DNA from: Cryptomeria japonica
Taxonomy: Eukaryota; Streptophyta; Pinopsida; Cupressales; Cupressaceae
DNA length: 64,000 nucleotides
Assembly: GCF_030272615.1 (NCBI RefSeq)
Contig: NC_081406.1
Coordinates: forward strand, 458,330,072-458,394,071
Direction: 5' to 3'
The position numbers and the translations under genes were made by a program. Below the pieces are notes generated by a model. That model saw only the letters and a program-made list of their open reading frames with translations, searched no databases and was not told the DNA's origin. Positions 1 through 11,497 of this stretch are shown piece after piece (position 1 is the first letter of the stretch; each line of letters opens with the position of its first letter).

Positions 1-810
1 ACCAGTAGAGTTTATATTATATTTTCTATTTATGTTTTGTTGGATGATATACATAAAGTGTAATGAGGAGAAAAATGAATAAGGTGACTATATTCAATGA
101 ACCTATGGAATTGTTCCAAGGTTCTTAGCCGACTTAATGGAGTCTTTATAAGGAGATGAAAGTTGTAAGATTTCATGGATCAAGAGTGAGAATTTGATGA
201 TGTGGTGGAAGAAGGAGTTAGGTTTTGATGTTTAGTCGATGATAGAAGTTAAGTAGAAGCGGATCTAATCAGGTATAGAGATGCTAACAATAGATCAGTC
301 AAACTTGTTGTTCCTTAATAGTTGCAGCAAGAAAATCTTCTCACAAGGTCACTCTTAACATGGTGCAGTAGGATCCTAACATGTCCAAAGGTTAAAATCC
401 TCTAACAAGATGACACATTAGCTTATTTTTTGTAAATCCTCTAGCAAGGTAGCTCCTAATAGGGTTGGGTCCTAATAGGCCTTATTGTAATAGCTCTTAA
501 CCAAGATAAAGTACTCTTAACTAGGTGTCACCCCTAACAGGGTGTTGTATGACCTTAACTGGTTAGATCTCTATCTATAGATAGTTGATCCTTGAGGGTA
601 TTAATTCCCACCATGGTTTTTCCCATTTGGGTTTCCACGTGAAAAATCATTGTGTTAGGGTTTGCATGCTTTGTTGGATATTTTATTTTGTAGTTATATT
701 TCTTACATGGATATTGATTTTTTCAGATTGGTGAAACTTGTTATCAAATTTATTAAGTTTTTTCTTGCATTGATTCACCCCCCCCCTCTTAGTGCCTTAT
801 AAGTTTATCA
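1..810 (+). repeat. E1 5' LTR, 3' portion (start outside or unrecognised)
   Basis: This is the right part of an LTR reading rightwards. Seen: the block CCACCATGGTTTTTCCC at about 610, the block TGATTCAC plus a C-run at 771-790, and an end in TTATCA at 810 followed two bases later by a tRNA-Met primer-binding site. Positions 376-560 hold a degenerate series of short CCT...AGG units also found in the E11 LTRs. No TG start could be placed, so the LTR may begin before the window. Confidence 0.65.
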
Positions 811-812
811 AT

Positions 813-825
813 TGGTATCAGAGCC
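813..825 (+). other. E1 primer-binding site (initiator tRNA-Met)
   Basis: TGGTATCAGAGCC lies two bases after the LTR end. This is the standard plant retrotransposon primer site complementary to the 3' end of initiator tRNA-Met, where minus-strand DNA synthesis begins. Confidence 0.85.
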
Positions 826-872
826 TAATTCCCTTAAGGCTTAACCGCTTGGGAAGGATCTTTAAGGATAAC

Positions 873-2179
873 ATGGGTGAAGGTACAATGAGTTATAGAG
901 AGATTTCAAATAGACTTGCAGAATATGAAGAAGCCTATAATGAACTAAAGGTCAAGTACAAAGATTCATTAGCTAACAGAAAAGAGTTGGCTGAGCAGTT
1001 GTTGGAACTCAATGAAAATAGTTCATCTGAGGAAGTAAACATTGATGCCTTGGATAATGAAGTGGAAAAGATGAATGATAAAAATTCAAATCTGAGGAGA
1101 GAGTTGGAAGCCCTTACCATAAGGATGAGCCAAGAGTTGGAAGCCAGGAGAACAGATGAAGAAAAAATAAGAGATCAGGAGCATAAGATCGTTAAGATGA
1201 ATCGAGAGATTAGTAACCTGCATGCACATCTTCATGAGGAAAAAGAAGAAAAAGAGGAGACACAAGTTGATCTAGACATGGCTATGTGTCTTAAAGAAAG
1301 TCTTACAAAGAAGAATGAGGAGCTTACCAAGGAGTTGGCTGATGCTAATGAGTTACTAGCTAAATTCAACAAGAGCACTATTATGCTTGATGAGAAGATT
1401 CATACACAAAGGAATAATGGAGATGCACATGGCTTCAGATACACAACCTTTGAACAAAAAGAGTCATCTAGTACCAAGGACAACATGCATGAAGCCAAAT
1501 CAACACCAAAGACCAAGAATATCACCGATAAGAGAACCTGCAAACCAGTATGTTTTAACTATCATAAAGTAGGTCATATTGCTAATGTTTGTAGAAGTAG
1601 ATCTAGTGCTTTTGATGGATATAGACCTAATGCATATCAAAGTTATAAGCCTATTACTTTTGATGGATATTGCTTCAGTTGCAACAAGTATGGGCATAGA
1701 GATGTTGAGTGTAGGTCAAGAGTGATCAATCAGAGATCTTACATGAATCTGAGGTCTAATGGTGAATGACAAAGATATTACAGATCGAAGAAACCCTACT
1801 TGATTGGCAGAGACCTTATGTGAACCAGTCTAGTCCTTATGAACTGGAGAATGGATGGAATGTGACATGTTCAATCTTTCACAACTATGGTCATATTGCT
1901 ATGAACTGCCAAAGAAGAACTGGTAGAGGCAATGCTGGACCCTAGAGAGCATCTGGAATGGCATGTTTCCATTGTCACAAACCAAGACACCTTGCAAAGT
2001 TTTGTAAAGATAGAATGAACCAACCGGTTAATCTATTTATTGACAAGAAAGGAAAGAAGGTAGATGTGGAAGAAACCATAAGAGAGATGAATAAGATACG
2101 AGGGAAGAAAAGTGAGGAGAAACCATCAAAGGACTGCAATTATTCACCTAGTGTGGAGAATCCCTCACTGGTAAACTAA
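873..2179 (+). pseudogene. E1 Gag-like coiled-coil protein with four zinc knuckles, frameshifted
   Basis: The open frame begins upstream at 792, but that ATG is inside the LTR before the primer site. The ATG at 873 (MGEGTMSYREI) follows the primer site and is the likely start. About 170 residues are Glu/Lys-rich heptad-like coiled coil, followed by four CCHC-type knuckles at 1551-1592, 1671-1712, 1868-1909 and 1964-2005. Knuckles 2 and 4 are complete (CX2CX4HX4C). In knuckles 1 and 3 the second Cys is Tyr and Phe. The frame stops at 1767-1769 and resumes in another frame to a stop at 2179. No protease, integrase or RT follows before the E2 junction near 2555. The product would be a nucleic-acid-binding capsid-like protein. 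This resembles a Gag-only (TR-GAG-like) element, or a copia element cut off after gag. Confidence 0.6.
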
Positions 2180-2559
2180 GCTATGTATGTAGCTTACAGG
2201 GAGCGGATTATCAGATCCATTTCCAAACCCCCTAAATGGTGTACGGTAAGTAAAATCTGCATACTTTGATGCATTATGTTGTTATGAAGTGATTTTCTGG
2301 TCAAACTGATATATTTTAATGTGTCATGTGAGCTGGTAACAAGTTTTAGGGTTGAATGGTGATTAGGGTAAGTTCAATTGGTATTGCATTAAATGCAGTT
2401 GAATAAAAAGCTATTTTATAGTTTCATTTCTCACCTTGCATTTTCATGAGCACATTTGGAGAGCAACAAAAACACAAAAGAGAGTTTGATTGTTTCTTTG
2501 GTGAACTTGTTAGCGGAATGAGAAGATTTAGGGAGAAGGGAATTAGAGAAAGTGCATTC
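2180..2559 (+). other. Non-coding tail after E1 gag up to the E2 junction
   Basis: Nothing coding is recognised. A GGTAAGT splice-donor-like sequence lies near 2246. The sequence is AT-rich until the breakpoint near 2555-2560, where E2 RNase H coding begins on the other strand. No LTR separates the two, so one or both elements are truncated here. Confidence 0.4.
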
Positions 2560-4233
2560 TTTGCTTCAACCTTTTCTTTCAAGAAATTATACCTTATAGA
2601 AATGTGTTTCTATTTAGAAGGAAATACCAAATTCTTTGATATATCAATATAAGTAGTATTATGATAGTGAATAACAATAGGCTCATCATAACCTACCCTT
2701 ATATCTTTCAACATTTGTTTCATCCATAAAATCTCAGTACAATTGGTTGTAGCAGCTACATATTTTGCTTCAGCAGTACATAATGAAGTGCATGATTGTT
2801 TCTTACTAAGCCATGAAACCAACTTTTCTTCAAGAAAGAATGCACCACCAGGAGTGCTCTTCTGGTCATCCACATCTCCTACCCAATCAGAGTCTGTATA
2901 GGCACATAGTCTGAAATCATCATTCTTTGGATACCATAACCCAAAGTTTTTTGTACCTGCCAAATGTCTGAATATCCTCTTAATGACAATATCATGGGTT
3001 CCTCTAGGACCTGACTAAAATCTAGAAGCAATACAAACAACATTCATTATATAAGGTCTAGTCTGAGCTAAGTACAACAATCCACCAATCATTGATTTGT
3101 ATCTACTTGGATTCAGTTTAGGAGATTCATCATCCTTTGACAATTTGCAACCAGTTATCGTAGGAGTACTGTCAGGTTTAGAATTCTCAAGTCCAAATTT
3201 CTTAAGAAATTCCTTCACATACTTATTTTGACAAATGAAAATACCTTTATCAGTCTGAGTAATCTACAAACATAAGAAAAAAATCATCTCACCAATCATA
3301 GACATTTCAAATTCATTCTTCATATCATCAACAAATTTCATACGTAGACTTTGTTCACCTCCAAAAAAGATATCATCAACAAAGACTTCAATAATTAATA
3401 TGTCATGATGATCAATTTTATAACATAGGTTACCGTCAGCATTACCTTTGCTAAAACTAAGCTTTGAAAGATATCTATCCAGTCTAGTATACCATGCTCT
3501 AGGAGCTTGTTTTAATCCATATAAAGCTTTCTTCAACCTGCAAACCATGTCCTTATCTTCTAATAAAGAAAATCCATCAGGTTTCTCAATTTAGACTTCC
3601 TCCTCAAGATCTTCATTTATAAATGCACATTTGACATCCATCTGATATACTTTGTAGTTCTTGTGTGCAACATAGGCAAGAAATAGTTTTACTGCTTCAA
3701 TTATTGCAACCAGAATATAAGTAATCAACTCCTTCTTCCTGTAAATAACCTTTTCAAACCAATATAGCCTTGTTTCTTACAATTTGACCTTCCTCATTTA
3801 ATTGGTTCCTGAAAACCCATTTAGTTTCAATAATATTCTTATCTTTAGGTCTGGGAACTAATTCCCATGTCTTGTTCTTTTCTATCTTATCTAATTATTT
3901 TTCCATTGCTTTCATTCAATTTTCAACTTTACTTGCTTCAATAAATAATTCTAGTTCAATTTGATAAATTAAACACACCTCTTTAGCAACTAACCTTTTT
4001 CTAGTCATCACACCTTTCCTTTAATCTCCAATGATCTAATCTTCACAATGATTTAGTTTCACATACTTGGGAGTCTTTGAATTTTCTTGAATTACTGAAT
4101 CTTTCTATTGTTCTAAAGTCAGTGTTGAATTTTCTGATGTCCAAGTCACTGGTTCAATGCTTTGGATAGATTCTTTCATTATTAGTTATGGTCTGATAAA
4201 TTCATCTTCTGGTCCATAGTCGTATGATTTGAT
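2560..4233 (-). pseudogene. E2 copia reverse transcriptase and RNase H, decayed
   Basis: Read right to left, the region gives copia RT motifs ([11 protein letters not shown], then FVDD followed by IFFGG within 3264-3548). These are followed by the conserved copia linker around 3015-3218 and RNase H (YTDSDWVGDVDD, DISKNLV within 2610-2963). The coding is broken by several stops and frameshifts, including a stop just upstream of the RT segment near 3589 and one after DISKNLVFPSK near 2610. RNase H stops at about 2560 without the usual C-terminal tail, 3' UTR or 3' LTR. The functional protein would copy element RNA into DNA in cytoplasmic particles; this copy cannot. Confidence 0.85.
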
Positions 4234-5595
4234 CTAATTACTATCTTCCTCATACACCTTAACATTTATGCTCTCCATTCTCCTATTCAATATTCTATTA
4301 TATCTATATGTTTTACTCTTAGAAGAATAACCAAAAAATATTTCTTCATCACTTCTAGGATCAAATTTTCCTAATGCGTCATCTCTTCTGTAGCATTTAC
4401 TTCCAAAATTTCTGAAATATCTAACAGTAGGAGTATGACCAAACCATAATTCATAAGGAGTCTTACCGGTATCACCTTTTATGTGTGCTCTATTGAAAGT
4501 GTATACCTTAGTATTGATAGCTTCCATCCAATAGATATCAGGCTATTTAGCTTCAATCATCATTGTCCTTGCAGTATCCAATATGGTTATATTCTTTCTT
4601 TCCACTAATCCATTCTGTTGAGGAGTTCTAGGTGCAGAAAGTTGTCTTTTGATTTCGTTATTTCGAAAAAAAGTTGTTAAACTCACTGGATGTAAACTCA
4701 CCACCTTGATCTGATCTTAAACACTTTATCTTCAGTCTCATCTCAGTCTCAATAATAGCTTTGAAGACTTAAAATTTCTCAAGCGTTTCTGATTTTTCTT
4801 TTAAAAATGCAACCCACATCATTCTAGAATAGTCATCATTAACATAAATATCTATCACCTTGAAAAAATTTAGTCCTTGTCGGTCCACACAGATCAGTAT
4901 GAATAAGATCAAGAATTTCATTTGATTTATCATGTATTCTTCTAAAAGAAGTTCTAACTCGCTTACCCATTTGACATTCTCCACATATAGGATTAAGAGG
5001 TTTAACAATCTTGGGTGAATCTATGACATCCTATGTTGAACTAATCTTCACAATGCAATCAAAATTTACACGACACATCCTCTTATGCCAAACCAACTTT
5101 CATCAATCTAAGAAATCGAACAAGCCTTCTCATCGGAGGTTAAATGAAGGATTTTTCCTTCGGTCTAGGTTCCGAAAGCAATTTCCAATCCAGATCTATT
5201 GATGATCTTGCATTTTCCATCCTTAAATTGCAAATAAAATCCTCTATCCACCATCTGACCTACACTTAAAAGGCTTTTATTTAAGCCTTCAACATAGTAA
5301 ACATATTAGTATTAGTCTTACCATCCAATGATATTGTTCCTTTTCCTTTTATCCTACATGCCTTGTTGTCTCCAAATCTGACTAGTTCTCCATCAAATTC
5401 TTGCAGTGTTAAAAAATCTCTCTTGTCACTGGTCATGTGATTTGAGCAGCCACTATCTATAACCCATTCATCATTTTCTTTAATTTTAGCAGCTAAAGCC
5501 TTCTCGTCAATATGAGTTGGTTCAATGACAAGTTTAGGAGAATCATCCTTGATAACAATAAAGACTCAATCTTTACTGGAGCTTCCATTATTGGT
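4234..5595 (-). pseudogene. E2 copia protease and integrase, decayed
   Basis: On the minus strand the segment near 5400-5480 encodes a copia protease-type stretch around a DSG active site. Next comes a GAG-pre-integrase zinc region, then integrase core pieces (4769-5008) and the integrase C-terminal part (4234-4527, TGKTPYELWFG). Stops and frame changes separate the blocks. Order and sequence resemble E8, which is far less damaged. Integrase normally inserts the cDNA; this copy is inactive. Confidence 0.8.
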
Positions 5596-6640
5596 TTAAC
5601 TTATAGGTTCATCATTGTCATCATCAATAATGCCAAAATCATCATAACAAACATAACAACATGATTTATCCTTATTCCTTGTAAGTCTAGGTCTACTCTG
5701 ATATTCCAAATTAGGCTTATAACTCCTCACAAATCTTTCATAATTCCTAACAGCTCTTTTAGGACATCTAGAAGAAAAATGAACAATATTATTGCATGAA
5801 AAACATTTAAAAGGGTCTTTTCCTTCATACTTACTTCCATCTGGTCCCTTAGGAATTCTTCTAGCAATCAGGGATTCCAACTCTTTAAGTTCTTTCTCTT
5901 CTCTTTCAATGTCCTCCAAATATTTAGCATACAACTCCTTCCAATCTATCTTCTAATTATTGGAGGCAAATGCTTTAAATGCAGTTTTAGTTTTAGTAAC
6001 ACTTCAAACTCCAAGTTCCTCAAGCTCAAAAGCAGTCAATTTCCCAAGTAATGTATCTCTAGTAAAAGGGGAACTTTACATTGTTTGGAGTTCATTAATT
6101 ACGACAACCTTCATCTTGTAAGCCGAAGGTAGAACTCTCAAAATATTTGACACAACCTCATCCTTACTAACTAATCCATCACAACATTTGATTCCCATGA
6201 CAATTTCATTTATTCTATCCATGAAAGAACTAATCTTCTCATCTTCCTTCATCTTCAAAGTTTCATATCTCACCTAGAAACCTTCAAGTTTTGCAATCTT
6301 TACTGCTTGGTCACCTTCATAAATATTTTCAAGCTTAAACCAAATCTACTTTGCATTCTCCAACTCTATGACATTCAATAGCTTTTCATCAGATAGGGCA
6401 CTCAACAATGCTTATTTTTCTCTAACATCATTTCCATCTCTTCTGTTCATCAATAGATGTTGGTGTTCCAAAATCAGGATCATGAGGTATATACCATTTG
6501 TCCATTGTCTCCCAAACTCCATTTCCAATACATCTCAAATGAATCTTCATTCACTCCTTCCATATTTTATAATTTGTACCATCAAATCTAGGACTCTCCT
6601 TCTGATAGGGGTTGAATGTAGAACTTGATGCTAATGCCAT
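5596..6640 (-). pseudogene. E2 copia Gag, decayed
   Basis: An ATG on the minus strand at 6638-6640 lies about 40 bases after the primer site and starts a copia-type Gag with RFDGTNYKIW near the N-terminus. A stop follows within the first 30 codons. Fragments continue as a UBN2-like region (6076-6273) and a zinc knuckle region (5596-5934, CFSCNNIVHFSSRC, in which the usual Gly is Val). Several frame breaks. Confidence 0.8.
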
Positions 6641-6682
6641 CAAATCTCCTCAAAGAGTAAAGATTCTGTAGAGATGACCTTG

Positions 6683-6694
6683 CTCTGATACCAA
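6683..6694 (-). other. E2 primer-binding site
   Basis: GCTCTGATACCA on the plus strand is the complement of TGGTATCAGAGC. It is separated from the LTR by the two bases AT. Confidence 0.85.
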
Positions 6695-6696
6695 TT

Positions 6697-6985
6697 GTTG
6701 GAATGAAATTATATTGGTAGAAAACTGAGAGGGGGGTGAATCAATTTTCTCACAAGTATGGCAGTTAATGCAAATTATAATATTTATACTGAAGAACAAC
6801 ACAATGAAAGATAAAGCATGAAAGAATAGTAAACATGACACCAATATTTTGACATGGAAAACCCAGTAAAGGGAAAAAACATGGTGGTAAACCCTACCCA
6901 CAACTAGATAATACTTATACAGTAGTATGTGAAATAATTAAAATGGGGATTACACTTGCAATTAGGCCAAGAGCCTAGAGCTCAT
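6697..6985 (-). repeat. E2 5' LTR, cut by E3
   Basis: The LTR begins (as CA on the minus strand) at 6697, next to the primer site. It contains the G-run and TGAATCA block (6727-6743) and the AAACCATGGTGG-like block near 6880. After 289 bp it is interrupted by the start of the E3 LTR. The rest of this LTR was not found. Confidence 0.7.
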
Positions 6986-8672
6986 TGTTGGCATTGTATT
7001 TTCATTGATGTCAACCGGTATGTATAACATGTCACCAATATGGCTGGTTACCGATATGCAAGGTATTGCAGGATGCAAGAAGGAGATGTTACCAGCATGG
7101 ATGTTCACTGGTAACTCAACATGACCACTGGTAAGAAAGCGTAATACAACAGAGAAGAGTGTAATCCACCGAAGGCATGATTATAAGGATGTGCATTAAT
7201 GACATATTTTACTCAAGGATAATACCGGTATGAAGGCAAGTGTAATATTACCGATAAATAGACTTAGTGGAAGAATTGGTGTGTCTGATGAAAAGTCAAG
7301 TTGAACCACTGACATAATAGAGGAAAGAAGGCATGAAGGATAATCGGTAAGGTGACCTGTACCGACATGGTTAGTGAACCGGTGAGTAAGCACTCATAAT
7401 ATTTCTTGGTTGGGGAATGAATATAAACCAACTCAGTGGACTGAATAGAGGTGGATACCAAGTGGCAAGCATCCAGAGGTCGGTGAAGTGTCCATCAATG
7501 TGGTAGGTGATGAGCAGGTCGTCTTTAAATAAGGAACTTGTAAATCAAGGGTCAATGACAAAAGATGTGCAGCTCAAGGAAGATCAAGATGTAGAATATT
7601 TTTTAAGTAAACCAAGCAAGACAATCCAATCTTCATTCTCATTGGTTGAAGGAAGCAACCTAGGCATTAATGGTGATTGACATAGCAAAGTCAAAAAATA
7701 AGTTGCAGGTTGCTAAATATAGAAAGTGTGTATAGATGTCATAAGAAAAATAGTAGTGATGTTTGATCTACTATAGATCATCAATTGAAGAGATGAGATC
7801 CGATCAGATTTGATACGGATTGAGTTGTTGGAGAAAATCCCTAGCATGCCACCGTTTGAACTCTAGTCTTGGCGGGAAAACCAAGTACAAATATGCAGAC
7901 CAAAAATGAAAGAAGATGATGCTAGATGTCGGAAAAGACAAAGTAACTTAGAGAGAAAAGAGTAATTAAAGAGAAGATCAAAAGCATATAAGTGTTGGAG
8001 TTGACTGAAAGAAAAGTAGAACTGGTAAGAGGGTTTATCAGAGGTTTTACCGGTAAGATTAGAGCAACCGACAAGATACCAAAAAGGATAAAATTTGTGT
8101 GAATCAGGAAGGGATATTTAGGAAGAAAGTTGTTGAAGGTGAAGGAGAAAAGAGAGTGTACCAGTGGAGGTCATGCAAGACAGAATGAGGGTGAAAAGGA
8201 TATAAATAGAGGGCAGCGAACCAGTAGAGAACTGAGCAGAGGAGAATCAGTAGAGAAGAGTTAAATTGGTGACATATTTAGATTGCAAGTGTTACAAAAC
8301 TTATTTGTAACAAGACTATAACTATTGTATTGTTTATGATCATTGTGATCACTGAGTTGGAGCTCGGTGCAGGGGTTGGTGCTCCTTGGGTTGGTTCCCT
8401 AAATATTGTAACTATGTTTATTGTGAGGCTAGATTGGAGTAGTAGAATCCAATAGAATTTGTCACCGAGGTTTTTCCCACATTGGGTTTTTCTCATATAT
8501 CCGATGTTATGTGTTGTGTGTCCTTGTGTGTTTGCATTTGATCACTTTCCTTATCTCACCATTATATCCTCCTTGTGTTTGATTTGCTAACTGATACCAA
8601 GATTTAGATTTAAAAGGTTTATAATATTGGGAACCACTGATTGACCCCCCTCTCAGTGGTACATTGTGTTCA
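6986..8672 (+). repeat. E3 5' LTR (1687 bp)
   Basis: Begins TGTTGGCATT and ends GTGTTCA, followed by a slightly mutated tRNA-Met primer site. It is rich in ACCGGT-like words. Toward its end are TATAAATA (8200-8209), a hairpin block TCCCACATTGGG near 8477 and a C-tract block at 8637-8656. The E5 LTR (16395-18870) is the same family in the opposite orientation. Confidence 0.8.
8200..8209 (+). promoter_or_regulatory. E3 LTR TATA box
   Basis: ATATAAATAGAGG in the distal half of the LTR is a good plant TATA match. It would start the genomic RNA about 30 bases downstream, leaving about 440 bases of R-U5 before the LTR end. Confidence 0.5.
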
Positions 8673-8677
8673 AAAAT

Positions 8678-8690
8678 TAGTATCAGAGCC
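8678..8690 (+). other. E3 primer-binding site (one mismatch)
   Basis: TAGTATCAGAGCC differs from the tRNA-Met site TGGTATCAGAGCC by one G-to-A change. It lies five bases after the LTR end. Confidence 0.75.
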
Positions 8691-8748
8691 TAGGTTCCCG
8701 ATCATATAAGTTTTCTCTGTCTTGGGTAAATTTTGGTCTTAGAACACA

Positions 8749-9125
8749 ATGGCAAGAAATGAGTTCTCCTCCTCTTCTAAAGCTCCCATGTTTGATGGAA
8801 CCAACTATGTTTTTTGGTGCATTTAATGGAAACAGATATGTCCTCTCTAGGATTTGATGTTGGTATGTCTATAAAGAATGTGTATATTGTCCCTAGTGTT
8901 CCTCCCACTAACTTGGATTATAAGAAGGAGTATGAGAACAATGCAAAGGCTAAACATGTTATTCTCAGTAGACTATTAGATAATGAGTTTGTTATGGTTA
9001 TGCACTAATCATCTGCCATGGAGACTTGGAATAAATTATAGAGATTATTTGAAGGAGATGCTAAAGTCAAGGAGGCCAAGCTGCAATCACTAAGAGGTCA
9101 TCTTGAAGGCTTGAAGATGAAAGAT
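8749..9125 (+). pseudogene. E3 copia Gag, N-terminal part
   Basis: ATG at 8749 begins MARNEFSSSSKAPMFDGTNY, the usual copia Gag N-terminus with the FDGTNY motif. It is broken within 30 codons (stop plus frame change near 8823). The main frame then runs 8814-9008 to a TAA, with a further stop near 9040. It is interrupted at 9126 by E4 and resumes at 15859. Confidence 0.75.
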
Positions 9126-9574
9126 TGTAGGATTTTGCCAAGATCAAGGGCACAATGAAAAGCATAAAAAGAGACAATAGAATGACAAGAACAAATTGTA
9201 TTCTCATCAATATGCCAATGATCAACTGGATTAACCAATACAATGAATATAGGCCTGCTTATATAGGCAAGGCCATATGGATGTACGAGCACACAATTAT
9301 GACATGTGGCTCAATGAGAAACAAGGGTAGGTAAGAAATACTAGGGGTAGGTAGGAGAAATAATATAATATTCCACAAGAGGTGGATGACCCACCGAATG
9401 TGGAGTGTAATAGCAAAATAAGACCACAAAAGGTGGAATTTTTCCTACAAGCTCTATCCCTATGTGCACACTTCCCTAAGTGTCTCAAATCCAAACTATG
9501 AAGAGATGCATTATCCTAAGTTAACTTAAGTAAAGTGTAATAATATCCAAAGTGAATATTTATTTACACCAACA
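9126..9574 (-). repeat. E4 3' LTR
   Basis: TGTAGGATTT to CACCAACA. A TATA-type sequence (CTATATAAG on the minus strand) lies at 9259-9267. This is the 3' copy because the polypurine tract adjoins its right edge. Confidence 0.92.
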
Positions 9575-9586
9575 CCCCCCCTTAAG
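9575..9586 (-). other. E4 polypurine tract
   Basis: Seven C residues followed by TTAAG on the plus strand read as CTTAAGGGGGGG on the minus strand, directly abutting the LTR. This is where plus-strand DNA synthesis is primed. Confidence 0.8.
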
Positions 9587-10137
9587 TGCAACTTAGGGGA
9601 ATGAAGACTCAAGTCAACAATGCAAGATGGGTCCCAGCTACTAGGCCATGATTGGTACCCATGTACAATATGCAAATGCAAGCAAAACAATGCAATGCAA
9701 TCTCTCACAAACAGAGAAAGGGAGAAAACCCAGTGGGAAAAAACTCCCCCCCAAAAGAGAGATGAATGTACAAAAGACTCTCAAAGAAGAAGGACAAAAC
9801 CTCAAGGAGGAAAAAGTCCCCCCCATAAGAGAGGAAGGAGAAGTCAGCTGACCCCCCCTAATGACACATCCTGCACCCCCAAGAGAGCTCACAACTGTTG
9901 GAACTTACTCTTGGTGAAAGGTTTGGTGAATATGTTAGCAACTTGCTCTGTTGTAGGACAATACTACAAATCAATGACCTGCTCTTGGATGAGCTCTCGG
10001 ATATAGTGCATATGAATCTCGATGTGTTTGGTCCGCTGGTGCTAGACCGGGTTCTTCAAGATTGCAATAGCACTCTGATTGTCGCAATGTAGAACTGTCG
10101 GTCGTGGAGTGGTGAATCCAAACTCTGTGAGAATCTA
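9587..10137 (-). other. E4 end of pol and 3' UTR
   Basis: The right half (about 9880-10137) still reads as the decayed C-terminal RNase H tail on the minus strand (CDNQSAI-like and IFTKP-like words, broken by stops). The left half (9587-9880) is non-coding and purine-rich on the plus strand, with repeated AAACTCCCCCC-like words. Open frames here are not credible genes. Confidence 0.5.
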
Positions 10138-10656
10138 CTAGAGCCAAATGGTCTCAGTCACTACGTTAACAGTGCCTCGATACTCAGCTTCAGTTGAAGA
10201 GTGAGCAATAGCATGTTGCTTCTTGCTCTGCCAACAAATGGGGCCCGAACCAAGGTGAAAACTATAACCAGAAGTAGACTTACGATCATCAAGATCGCCA
10301 ACCCAATCAGAGTCTGTGTAACCAGCCAAGCGAAGTCATGTGCCTGCTACATAGTGAATCCCATAGTGATGTGTACCCTAGATGTAATGAAGGATGCATT
10401 TGGCGGCTTTCCAATGAAGCTCATGTGGTTCCTACATGAAGCAGGAAACCATGCCAACTGCAAATGAAATATCAGGGCGTGTATGGGTCAAGTAGATGAG
10501 ACTACCCACAAGCTGATGATACAAAGTGGCATCAACTAGTGGAGAAGAACACTGAGCCTCAAGCTTGACTCCTGAAAGAAAGGGAGTTGGGGTAGGCTTA
10601 CAATCAGCCATATGAAAGTGTGCAAGTAGATCAAGAGCATACTTCCTATCAGCCAT
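10138..10656 (-). pseudogene. E4 RNase H
   Basis: The minus strand gives TRPDISFAVG (RT connection) and then [20 protein letters not shown] and STEAEYRG, typical copia RNase H motifs with the catalytic Asp in YTDSDW. A stop separates the two open segments near 10330. A frame change near 10660 separates it from RT: the RT frame runs on as a different peptide while this segment starts in another frame. It would degrade the RNA strand during reverse transcription. Confidence 0.85.
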
Positions 10657-11497
10657 AATGTAATCCCAGAAGGTGACTGTGAAATCTCTATCCCGAGAAA
10701 GTAGTGTAGAAGACCCAAGTCAGTCATAGCAAATCTGTCATGCAAAGTAGATTTGACTCTGCTAATGATGGATGAAGTACTCCCTATAATGATCAAGTCA
10801 TCAACATAGAGCACAAGTATCAAGTGAGAGTCATCCTGTCGTAAAATGTAGACATTCGGATCGGAATGACACCTGGTGAACCCTACAGAGAGAAGAAAGG
10901 AATCCATCTTGGCATACCAAGCCCTGGGGGCCTACTTAAGGCCATAGAGAGATTTCCTTAGTCTGCAAACAAAGGAATTATCCTAGATGAAACCCTGTGG
11001 ATGCTCCATAAAAATCTCCTCATCAAGATCACCATGAAGAAAAGCACTCTTCACATCCATCTGATGTATAGCCCAACCATGAGCTGCAGTAATAGCAAGT
11101 GTCAAATGAATGGAGTTCATCTTGGCTATGGGTGCAAAGGTCTCAGTATAGTCAACACCTGCAACCTGAGAGAAACCTTTCGCAACAAGCCAAGTCTTAT
11201 ACTTATCCACACTACCATCCGCTACATACTTGGTCCGATAGATCCACTTACATCGAACCATCTTTCTCCCCTTAGGGAGATGGACTAAATCCCATGTGTT
11301 GTTCCTCATCAAGGAACTATACTCTTCCTCCATAGCTGGGTCCCACTCAGGAACCCCTGATGCTTCCATAAATGTCTGTGGATCAGAAGTGGCAGCAATG
11401 AATGCATGTGGTAGATCCTAATGCTATGATCAATTTCTCCATGTATCTGAAGGATCCCCAACAAGAGAACCCATGAACAAGTGTCTATCGAGCCCAA
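10657..11497 (-). pseudogene. E4 reverse transcriptase
   Basis: The minus strand shows RT blocks in order: KWIYRTKYVADGS, DYTETFAPIAKM, QMDVKSAFLHGDLDEEIFM, an in-frame stop at 10983-10985, [17 protein letters not shown], and the catalytic YVDDLII with both Asp residues. The catalytic core is preserved but the frame is cut by the stop at 10983 and by frame changes near 11400 and 10660. Confidence 0.87.

Noticed and set aside
792-872. Upstream ATG at 792 as start of E1 gag
   Set aside because: It lies within the LTR end and before the primer-binding site; the ATG at 873 fits the usual position after the site.
9620-10092. Frames in the E4 3' region on the plus strand
   Set aside because: Opposite strand to the element, without domains, and explained by the purine-rich 3' UTR and RNase H tail.
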